64,000 bases of DNA, from positions 167,661,713-167,725,712 of the forward strand of contig NC_083337.1 of assembly GCF_019175385.1 (NCBI RefSeq), given 5' to 3'. The stretch comes from Lycium barbarum (Eukaryota > Streptophyta > Magnoliopsida > Solanales > Solanaceae). The position numbers and the translations under genes were made by a program. The notes under the pieces were generated by a model. That model ran no database searches and was not told the DNA's origin. It saw only the letters and a list, made by a program, of their open reading frames with translations. The first letter of the stretch is position 1. Each line of letters begins with the position of its first letter. Positions 34,592-44,411 of the stretch are shown here, piece after piece.

Positions 34592-36202
34592 CCAGTTGGC
34601 TCCACCACCCCTTTTCCCGAAGGCATGGCAGGCGTTGTGGGCCCAGTGGAGAATAAGGAGGCACCGGAAGGTAGAATGGGTGCACTGAGCTCAATGTCAG
34701 GGACCTGTAATATTCAAATGTCCTCCTTGACCTTAGTAATGTCTGCCCGAATGGCCGAAAGGCCGGCTACACTGCCCCCCTCAATCTGCTCCAACCGACA
34801 ATCAATGCGGCGAACATGCTCCTTAATTTTGTCCTGCTCCGCTCTAATATCTGCGGTCGCCTGAGTGTAGGGTGCCATGGCTGCCTCAATTGCCTCTTTC
34901 AAAAAATTGGGAAGCCTCTCAACCAACCAATTAACTTTAGCATCTGCTGCCCGGAGTACTCGCATACCCTCGGTAGACACTCCACGGGCTGCTGTGGTGG
35001 ATGACAGAACCGTGTCAGTGGGAACTGTAGTGGAAGAACTTGGAGGCTCAGACCTCGGTACTAGAGGGGCAGTGGTGGGAGCTGTCTCCTCATCATCGGT
35101 GGCCAAGTCTTCGGGCTCAAGAATATGAGCATCAAGTGTTGTTCCCGAAGCTCTTGGCTCTGTGCTCACCCGCTTTCGCTTCTTAGTCCCCGGTTCTAAT
35201 TTGGTGTAATCAATCGTTTGATCAGCCGGTAAATTCCTGTCCACCCGAGGAATATCACGAACCTCTTTCCGGCGGCATAATGTAGTGATCAAACAAGGAA
35301 AAAGGAGCGATGTGTTCTTTTGAGTAGACCTATTCTTGATCTCGTCTCGGATAATTACCTCCACATCGACAAGGTACCCGGACATGAGTGAAGCAATGAG
35401 AATACACTTGACAATAGGTATGTCAGTGCTATGCTTGGAAGGACTCACCCGTGATGATACTAAGGATAACCAAAACTTGGCCTCGCGATTGAAAGTGTTC
35501 TTCTCAATCGGGACAGATGGATCCAGCCATGGTGGAGTCCCTGAGGCAATCACTGAAGCTACCCACTCGCGTTGCTCCTTCGGGTTTTCCATCTTCAATT
35601 CATATTCAGAACTAACCGGAGGCCAACCTTCAACAGGGTCTGTTTCGTTGCGTTGCTCATATAGGATCGATGTTATGGTATCGGCAGCACAATCAATCTC
35701 CTTCCCCCGAACCGGAACCCAACAGAGGTGCTCCAAGTTTTTTCTTTGGTGTGCGGCGCTGGCGCGTCCTCTTTACATTCAATGTAGCCGCGTAAGCTGC
35801 ATAGAATTCCATTACCAGGGCCAGGCAGTATTCAGCAGGTTGCATGAAATAGGTCCATCTCAAGGCCTCAAGCTTGCAAATGATGCCCGGGCATTGATCT
35901 TGCAGCCCCTGTAGAGTGACCCTCTTTTCGACAATGAGGCCCCAGACTGGATTCCCATAATGTTTAATTGTATTCCAAGTCTTTTACAGCTCCCTGGATC
36001 CAGGCACGGTGAACCGTTGCTCCATTGCCTCCCTTCGTTAACCTCTGATGACGGCATCCTCGGGCTCAGGAGAGGAAGCCACATGTGTCCCCTCTTCAGA
36101 CTGGGGGACGGGATCAGCCGGTGCCTTTTCTTTTCTTCTAGAAGAGGAGGTTTGTCGTGTCGCTCGTCTTCCTCCACTTTGAGGTTGATTTGATCGAACC
36201 AT

Positions 36203-37519
36203 CTTGCACAACATACAAAAATATACCCATTAGTTATGGTGTTCGTTTAGCAACAATAAAGAGGTATGTATAAGAAGAAGAAACAAAAACAAAGTATTGA
36301 TGGGTGGCACCACCTGCGAAACATCACATGCGAGTCGCATGTGTGACCTGCGACTCGCGGGTAATGTCGCGGATGATGCCAGAAAACTAGTTCTTCATTG
36401 TCATCACCTGCTGCAGCAGGTGCGATTCGCGGATGCTGCTCGCAGGTGAGACACTTGATTTCATTCTTTTTTTTTTTTTTTTGCAACACAGATGCACACA
36501 CACAATAACATATTTACGTAACTTTTTCCCTTAAGAGCGCTATCACCCCGTCTATCATTGGGAAAGGCTATTCACTTACTCGCACCTATGTTCGATGGTT
36601 GTTCCTCACAAAAGACAATGACATTTTGTGACTCAGAAGGTATCACGGGTCCTATTTTACAGGTAATGTGCCATGGGTACTCAAGAATTCCCCATTCTTG
36701 GCAACTGATCATATTTCTACAACAACCAAACACTCACAGGGTCGTTTAGGCATTACATCACACAAGTTGTGAGTGTACCTCAACTAAAAGTTCTTACATC
36801 AAATGGGTACTCAAGAATTCCCCAGTCACTATCTAATTCGTCACCAACAATCACTTCCTAGAAGGACTACACAAGCATGAGTACTCAAGAATTCCCCATT
36901 GTTCATCAATTTCCAACAACCCTTTTAACACATAAGATAAATCTACCCAAATAACTAATTACAACACGTGGTATGGCATGATAATGGCATGTAATTGAGC
37001 AATTAGTAGATACTAACTAATGTAAAAAAAGAGAACAGTCGACATACCTTAAGAGTAGATGAAGATTATAACTGATAAGAACAGTCGTTACCTTCTTTTA
37101 TTTAAAAGAAACTGAACCGCGTCGGGTCGGGTCGACCCGCGACTTTTCACTTACCTGCACAACATGCGACTCGCGGATGATGTCGCATGTGTAACATGCG
37201 AGTTGCATGTTGTGTCATTCCTTCGCAGATGCTGACAGAGAGTTCAGCTTTCATGGGCTGCATTTTGACAACACCTGCGATTCGCGGATGAAATCGCGGG
37301 CACGACATGCGAATCGCGGATGCTTTCGCAGGTCATGCCAATTGGCATTTTTCAAACTCTTCTTCGTTGTGCACACACTTTATTCCTACACACTTGGACA
37401 CATATCAAAAACATCACAAAGGTAAAAAAATAACAATACATGAAAATAAAACTTGGGTTGCCTCCCAAAAAGCGCTTGATTTTACGTCGCAGCACGACGT
37501 TGGTACTTGTTCAGCCCTT
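36203..37519 (-). other. Spacer between pol and ORF2 of the Athila-like element
   Basis: Noncoding. It contains dyad motifs like those of the LTR (perfect CACATGCGAGTCGCATGTG at 36325-36343; weaker units at 36345-36440 and 37160-37330). GTACTCAAGAATTCCCCA is repeated at about 36677, 36806 and 36880. A T-run lies near 36470. It may act as a leader or splice region for ORF2, which is inference. Confidence 0.6.
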
Positions 37520-39664
37520 TCATGGCTCATTGAGGAGGAAGACCTCAATAATCTTTGCTTCATTCTGAGATCCCCAGTAATGTTTCACCCTTTGCCCATT
37601 CACTTTGATTTTATTACCACTTGGGCAAACAAGTTCAATTGCTCCGGATGGGAACACTTGTGCGATTTCAAAAGGGCCGGACCATTTGGATTTCAACTTT
37701 CCGGGTAACAACCGGAGCCTGGAGTTGAACAACAGTACGCGATCCCCGATGCTGAACTCTCTCTGCAAGATCTTCTTGTCATGGAAGTGTTTCATGCGGG
37801 CCTTGTAGAGTGTAGAACTCGCATATGCTTTCAGTCGAAATTCATCGAGCTCGTTAATTTGTTCCAACCTCAAGTTGGAGGCATCACCCCATTCTAGATT
37901 CAACTTTTTCAAGGCCCACAACGCCTTATATTCGAGTTCCACCGGAAGATGACAAGCTTTTCCAAATACCAATTGATATGGAGACATGCCAATTGGGGTC
38001 TTGTAAGCTGTTCGGTAAGCCTATAAAGCGTCATCCAATTTCTTTGACCAATCAGTCCGGTTAGCATTCACTGTTTTGGAAAGGATGCTCTTGATTTGTC
38101 TATTTGAGACCTCAACTTGACCACTTGTTTGGGGATGATACGGGGTGGCAACTTTATGCTTGACCCCATACTTCTCAAGAAGAGTCTTGAATAATCGATT
38201 GCAGAAATGAGAGCCCCCGTCACTAATGATTGCTCTTGGAGTTCCGAACCTTGAGAAGATAAATCTTTTTAAAAATGCAGTGACGCTTCTTCCTTCATTG
38301 TTGGGGAGCGCTACGGCTTCCACCCATTTGGACACGTAGTCTACTACCACAAGAATGTACTTGTTGCTGTAGGAGCTTACAAATGGACCCATAAAATCAA
38401 TGCCCCATACATCGAACAATTCAACTTCGAGAATCGGTGTCATTGGTAGCTCGTGCCTTCTTGATATGCCCCCATGCCTTTGACATTGATTACAAGCTTT
38501 TACAAAGTCATGAGCATCTTGATGAATTGTCGGCCAATAAAAATCACTTTGAAAAACCTTGGCTGCCGTTCTTGAGCTACTATGATGTCCACCAACCGGT
38601 GATGAGTGACAGGCTTCGATGATGGGCATCATTTCTACTTCGGGTATGCACCTCCTTATGATGTTATCGGCGCAAACCCTGAATAGATGTGGCTCGTCCC
38701 AATAAAATTTCCGGGCATCACTCAAAAACTTCTTCTTTTGGTGGAAGTTCAAATCCACCGGCATGATGTCACTTGCACGGAAGTTAGCAAATTCGGCATA
38801 CCAAGGGATCATGTCATGCGACCCCGCCATTACTTGCTCATCCAGAAATGACTCATTGACTTCTAGGCCATCCAATGGACGCCCAGCCTCTTCAAGACGA
38901 GACAAGTGGTCCGCAACTTGATTTTCACACCCCTTTCTATCTTTGACTTCAAAGTCAAACTCTTGCAAGAGAAGGACCCAACGTATCAACCTCAGTTTTG
39001 CATCTTTCTTTGTCATGAGGTAACGTAAGGCTGCATGATCGGTGTGAACAATCACATGTGTGCGCAAAAAATAAGCCCAGAACTTCTCGAAAGCAAACAC
39101 AATAGCCAGCAACTCTTGTTCTGTGACAGTGTAATTCATTTTGGCACTGTTCAGAGTCTTGCTTGCGTAGTAAATTGGGTGGAAGATCTTATCCCGCTTT
39201 TGGCCAAGAACAGCCCCCATGGCAAAGCCACTTGCATCACACATCAGCTCCAAGGGTTGAGACCAGTCCGGGGCAATGATGATAGGAGCCGATGTGAGTC
39301 TCTCTTTCAAAGCCTCAAATGCCTTCAAACAAGCATCATCAAATACAAACTTCGACTCCTTCTCCAACAACTTGCATAGAGAGTTGGCTATTTTCGAGAA
39401 ATCCTTGACAAATCTTCTATAAAACCCAGCATGCCCAAGGAAGCTACGAACACCTTTAACGGAAATTGGTGGGGGAGGCTTAACAATAACCTCAATTTTA
39501 ACTTGATCGACTTCAAGCCCCTTTTCCGAAATCTTGTGCCCCAAGACGATGCCTTCTCTAACCATGAAGAGGCACTTCTCCCAATTTAGAACCAAATTTG
39601 TTTCTTCACATCGTTTCAATACTTGGCAAAAGATTTTGCAAGCATTCATCAAAGGAATCCCCAA
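37520..39664 (-). pseudogene. Athila-like pol: RNase H and integrase
   Basis: Includes the end of RT ([25 protein letters not shown]). RNase H follows with its acidic residues in [29 protein letters not shown] and [11 protein letters not shown]. The integrase has an HHCC zinc site (HSSPVGGHH ... CNQCQRHG) and the DDE triad in [20 protein letters not shown] and [20 protein letters not shown] single in-frame TAG at about 38021, where the family has tryptophan, precedes the [21 protein letters not shown]-terminal part, which ends at 37520. No chromodomain was seen. Together these would integrate element cDNA; the stop prevents a full product. Confidence 0.93.
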
Positions 39665-40538
39665 CTACGGAAAAGTCATCCATGAAGATTTCAATGGACT
39701 CCTCAACCATATCGGAGAAAATAGACATCATACAACGTTGAAATGTTGCGGGTGCATTACATAACCCAAAAGGCATTCTCTCGAAAGCAAAATTCCCATA
39801 AGGACAAGTGAAGGTAGTTTTCTCTTGGTCCTCGGGGGCAATGGTGATTTGGTTGTACCCGGAATACCCATCAAGGAAACAATAATAATATCTGCCCGCA
39901 AGCCTATCAAGCATTTGATCCATGAATGGCATTGGGAAGTGGTCCTTTTTGGTCCACTTATTCAGCTTTCGATAATCCATGCAAACCCGCCATCTGGTAA
40001 CCTTGCGAGTGGGGATCAACTCATTTTTATCATTCGCAACCACGGTGATCCCAACCTTTTTTGGCACGCATTGAACCGGACTCACCCATGAGCTATCCGA
40101 AATGGGGTACACAACCCCGGCATTTAACCACTTGATTATCTCAACCTTTACGACCCCTTGCATAGGAGGATTTAACCTCCTTTGATGTTCAACGCTTGGC
40201 TCACAGTCTTCATCAAGCTAAATTTTATGCGTATAAATACCGGGTGGAATCCCTTGAATATCTGCGATACTCCACCCGATAGCTTTTTTGTATCTTCTCA
40301 AGATCACCATCAACCTCTCTCTTTGCTCATCCGTCAACCGAGCAGATATAATCACAGGCAATGTGTTATTGAGTCCAAGAAACTCATACCTTAAATGTGA
40401 AGGAAGAGGTTTGAGTTCCAAAGTAGGAGGCTCAATAATTGAAGGTTTTGCAGGAGAAGTTGCTCGGTTTTCCAAGTCAAGATCGAGTCTCTTTGGATTG
40501 AGGTGGTAAGACCCCATTCCAATCAATGCATTGACCAT
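39606..40538 (-). pseudogene. Athila-like pol: reverse transcriptase
   Basis: The RT palm and fingers are clear: WVSPVQCVPKKVG, CMDYRKLNKWTKKDHFPMPF, FLDGYSGYNQI (first catalytic Asp), FAFERMPFGLCNAPATFQ, and [18 protein letters not shown] with the FMDD catalytic pair. An in-frame TAG near 40218, where the family has glutamine, separates the N-terminal linker. A frameshift near 39640 disconnects the thumb, which continues in the next frame. The reading frame is otherwise shared with the protease upstream. Confidence 0.92.
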
Positions 40539-40547
40539 CTTCTCAAA

Positions 40548-41300
40548 TTATTTTTCGTCATCCCATTCATAATTCATTATCACCGCAACCAACATATCAC
40601 CTATATGCTCATGTTCTATGGTTGTCTCCATTGCTTCATCAATTGTGTCAATAACCGACACAACACTCATATCCGCCGGTTGTTTCATTGACTTGCAAAT
40701 ATGGAAAGTGATCTCTTCATCATTCATTCTAAATTTCAGATCACCTCTTTCCACATCCACGAGGGCACGCCCTGTGGCTAAGAATGGTCTTCCCAAGATT
40801 ATGCGAACTTCAAAGTCGACTTCACAATCCAAGATCACAAAATCGGCTGGAAAAATAAATTTATCCACTCTTACAATCACATCATAAAGAATACCAATGG
40901 GCCTCTTTACGGTTCTATCCCGCATAAGTAATCTCATCGTGGTAGGACGGGGGGTGCCCAATCCCAACTTGTTGAATATAGAAAGCGGCATCAAATTGAT
41001 GCTTGCTCCAAGATCACATAAAGCTTTAGCAAACTTGTATTTACCAATGGTGCATGGGATTGTGAATGCTCTGGGATCTTCTTTTTTGTGCACCAAAGCT
41101 TTGGTGACGATTGCACTACAATGATGAGTGTCCCCCAATGTTTCAATGCCAGGACTCCTTCTTTTGGTCACGAGATCTTTTATGAACTTCGCATAACCGG
41201 GCATTTGTTCAAGTGCCTCAACCAATGGAATATTTATTGAGAGCCCCTTTAATCGATCTATGAACCTGAGGAACTTTCCATCTTCCGCTTGCTTTGCCAA
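40548..41300 (-). pseudogene. Athila-like retropepsin protease region
   Basis: Contains the aspartic protease signature in the plant Athila form ALCDLGASINLMP, the flap-like region, and FVILDCEVDFEVRIILGRPF near the C-terminal ILGRP motif. The upstream part (RLKGLSINIPLVEALEQMP) is the gag-protease junction conserved in the group. An in-frame stop at about 40548 separates it from RT. A frameshift near 41310-41330 separates it from gag. Confidence 0.9.
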
Positions 41301-42952
41301 TCGTTGGGGAAAAGGAGGGAAGGCCTCATAACGGGCGATGAAGCCCTTGGTACCTCCTCCGCCGCTTCCTTGCTTTCCGAGGCATCATTGATTTCCGGAA
41401 GGTCCTTGTTAGCGATGGGCTCTTCAATACCAGCCCGTTTATTCGTTGGGTTTGCTTCTTCTACAATAACTATGGGTTCTTCAACCATTTTCTCTTCATA
41501 ACCCAACACATTCTCTTTCACCAACTCATTTTCCCCAATTGTTCTGCCACTCCTAGTAGTAATTGCGTTGCATTTATATTGACCATCGTTCCTTGGGTTT
41601 GCAACTGTGTCACTAGGGAGTGAGCCTTTCTGCCTTTGGTTTAGGATTGCCGAGATTTGGCCAAGTTGAGACTCCAATTGTTTAATGGAGGTGGAGTGTG
41701 AACTTACAACTTGACCCATGGATTTTACCTCATCTCTAGTCTCCTTGCAAAAGGTGTCGGTGGACTCCACTTTCCTCAGTACCTTTGATAACATATCTTC
41801 AATTTTTGAACTAGCGGAGTCGCTATTTGGCGGTTGACCAGAGCTTGGTTGATTTCCCTTTGGAGGGACATACGGATTTGTGCTCCGATGATTGTTGTAA
41901 TTGCTATTGTACCCCCCTTTATTGTTGTCACGATTATCTCTCCAATTAGAGTGACCTTGTTCTTTGTTCCAACCTTGATTCCCTTGACCTTGCCGCCAAG
42001 ATCCTTGATTTGGACCTTGGTAGTTCGGACGGGAACCCTCCCTCAAATTGTTGACATAACTCGCCTCCCCATCATACATTTGAAAACATTGCTCATCCGG
42101 AGGAACCCCTTCAAAGGATTCTACCGCATTCACCTTTTTGCTTCCGCCACCCATGACATGTTTTGTCAGAAGGTCCATTTAGGTGACAAGTTTGGCCATG
42201 GACTCATCTCTCTCTTCCTCCTTCTTAATCATCTCACGAATGAGCACATGTTTGGAGGAACTTCCTCCACCCACTTCCGAATCCCTAGTGTGCCATGCTT
42301 CATTAGTCTCGGTCAATTTATCCAACAATTCACAAACGGTGGCGTAAGAGTTATCCATAAGAGACCCCTCTGCAATATTGTTCGCCACTGATTTGTTGAC
42401 CGAATCTAGAGTTCTATAAAATGTTTGTAGAAGCACACCGTCGGGCAACCCATGCTTGGGACAGCTTTTGACTTTCTTTTTAAAACGAGTCCAAGTTTCA
42501 TGGAGAGCCTCATCCGGAAGTGGACGAAAGTTGTTGATTTCATCACGGAGTTGTAACATCCGCGATGGAGGGAAGAACTTCTTGAGGAATGCTTCGGTCA
42601 GTTCCTCCCAAGTAGTGATGGACCCGGAAGGAAGATCATCTAACCAAGCCGTGGCTTCCCCCGTTAGGAAGTACGGGAAGAGCCGTAGCCTGACTGCTTC
42701 ATTTGAGACGCCCGGATGCACATTGGAAGAACAGACCCCAAGAAAGTTCCTAAGGTGCCTATTCAGGTCATCTTTGGGTAGACCGCCGAACAGGCCCTTA
42801 GTGTTGAGCAGGTGCAGCATTGTGTTGGTTATATGCAAACTTGAATTTCCAATCAAAGGTGGGGGCTGAATTGCAGCTGCATAGCCTGCCCCCGCAGCTT
42901 CTTCACCAACCGCTACTGGTGGATTTTGGACAGGTATACCATCCTCATCCAT
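41258..42952 (-). pseudogene. Athila-like gag
   Basis: Starts at ATG 42952 (MDEDGIPVQNPP). The retrotransposon gag domain is evident: LRLFPYFLTGEATAWLDDLP, TWEELTEAFLKKFFPPSR and DEINNFRPLPDEALHETWTR. A TAA at 42179-42181, CAA (Gln) by family context, interrupts the frame. It then continues through a Gly/Asn/Gln-rich low-complexity stretch and a coiled-coil-like QLESQLGQI segment to 41258. I see no intact CCHC zinc knuckle where one might stand (CFQMYDGEA). The product would form virus-like particles. Confidence 0.9.
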
Positions 42953-43050
42953 ATTGCCTGCACAACAAACAACAACAAAAAGGAAATAAGAAAAGAAATA
43001 AAGACTAAAAGTAAAATCTTACACTAATTAGTAAATTTCTAGACCGTATT

Positions 43051-43067
43051 CCCCAGCAACGGCGCCA
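43051..43067 (-). promoter_or_regulatory. Primer-binding site
   Basis: On the minus strand TGGCGCCGTTGCTGGGG begins 5 nt after the 5' LTR. The TGGCGCCGTTG core matches the complement of the tRNA-Asp 3' end as I recall it for Athila-type elements; the tRNA identity is from memory. Confidence 0.75.
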
Positions 43068-43072
43068 AAATT

Positions 43073-44411
43073 TGATACGCCCAAATTACACCTTTGAGAT
43101 CAGGAGTAAGCGGTCGTTGTCAAATATAAAACCCAACAAGGTTGGGGTCGAATCCCACAGAGAATACAATGAAGAAATATACTCGATAAGTGTAACACCC
43201 GACTGTTAGTCTATATTTCAAGAGGAAAGGAAATATAATAAAAGTTTGATTGTTGTTTGTTCATTAATAACTGAGAGTGTTTATAAGGTGTAAACAATTG
43301 GTAAATGGGACTAAGGTTGTGGTTTCAATGGAAAGTAATGCGATTGGGTATCAATTCAACTTGTTTACATGTCTAGGTGCATTAAGCCAAGGGTCACGCG
43401 ATTCTTGCCAAAAGTTTTCCAACCAAATCAGCAAATTTCATCCTAGGCTTTTCCAAGCCCTAGAATGTTTTATAAGAGAACACCTATGTAGCCTCAACTT
43501 GCTTTCCTATTCCTAGCTCAAGCTATTAGATGGATTTAATGACCCACATTGTTGCTATTAACTCTTTTCCTAACCTCTACTTTCTTTTCCAAGCAAAGTA
43601 ATGGTATTAAGGCACAAGTAATGTTGTACACCATCACAAGACATTAATGCTTGAAGAGTTAATAGAAAACACCATTAGCATATAAATGTAGTATGAATAT
43701 GAAACCCAATCACATAACTAACACATTGGATCCCACAACCTTAGCTGAAAGATTAGCTAATGATATTCATTAAAAGTAAATCAATCAAGTAAAATGTATT
43801 CATAAATCTTACAAAAGTGTTGGATAGAGAAGATGACAAAGCCAAAAGAAATCTCTTAAATACTTCACCAACCAACAATAAATGCACTCCACAAGAGTCT
43901 ATGCTAAAAACTGCAGAATAATGCAATCCAAAACCCTAGCAATCTATTTATAGCATGTCCAAAACGGGAACAATTTTCAGACAAAAATGCCCCTGTGCAT
44001 AGGGTGTGATTCTCACATAGTGTCGCATGTTCAACCCGCGAGTCGCAGGTTTCACCAGACCATCGCAGGTGTCGCATCTTCAGTTATTTGTTGAGCAGCA
44101 TCCGCGACACCAGACGCGATTCGCATGTGGTGTCACATGTGGTGTCGTATTTGGTCCTCTCTGTCAACAGGTGCTGCACCACCTGCGATTCGCATGTGGT
44201 ACCTGCGATTCGCAGGTGGTGCCATTGTTCAGTTCTGCTGGGTTTTTGCTTCATTTTGCTTTGTTTTGCTTCAAAATGTTTCAAGTTGCTTCCGGCACAT
44301 GTTATTCTACAAATTGACACAAAAACACGAGAAACGACATCAAAAGCACTTGGGGATTTACAAAAGACTAAGTAATTGGCGTCGAATGAGCCGTAATTTC
44401 ACGACTCATCA
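43073..44411 (-). repeat. 5' LTR of the Athila-like element with promoter
   Basis: The 1339-bp copy has TG/CA ends. A minus-strand TATA box (TATAAATA at 43952-43945) would drive gag-pol. Between it and the LTR edge, U3 contains the dyad cluster (43995-44220) with GCGATTCGC and CACCTGCGA / TCGCAGGTG elements. Confidence 0.9.

Larger units (their letters stand above)
31211..36202 (-). pseudogene. Athila-like ORF2 ('putative plant transposon protein' type), split by an LTR
   Basis: Begins with ATG at 36202 (MVRSNQPQSGGRRATRQ, a basic N-terminus) and runs to a stop at 31211. It contains the domain auto-annotated in plants as a putative plant transposon protein, seen in 34714-35736: a VPVRGKEIDCAADTITSIL start, EREW/PPWL-type residues, LMSGYLVDVEVIIRDEI and CLITTLCRR. 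A Ser/Thr/Pro-rich region and a possible coiled coil (IRAEQDKIKEHVRRIDCRLE) follow. The acidic tail beyond the insertion is rich in Glu (31500-31597). In-frame stops lie near 36040 and 35990, and a frameshift near 35730. The long LTR at 31598-34591 interrupts it. Its function in the element is unknown; some authors place env-like ORFs here, which I cannot confirm. Confidence 0.8.
28418..44411 (-). mobile_element. Athila-like Ty3/gypsy LTR retrotransposon, both LTRs, TSD CTTAG
   Basis: The 15,994-bp element reads right to left and is flanked by CTTAG (28413-28417, 44412-44416). The 5' LTR is 43073-44411, the PBS 43051-43067, then gag, protease, RT, RNase H and integrase (42952 to 37520). A second ORF (36202 to 31211) is interrupted by a long-LTR copy. 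The PPT is 29762-29775 and the 3' LTR 28418-29761. Without the 3-kb insertion it is about 13 kb, usual for the Athila group. The extra ORF after pol and the FMDD form of the RT motif also fit the Athila/Tat branch. The LTRs are similar but carry scattered substitutions and three indels, so insertion is not very recent. Confidence 0.93.
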
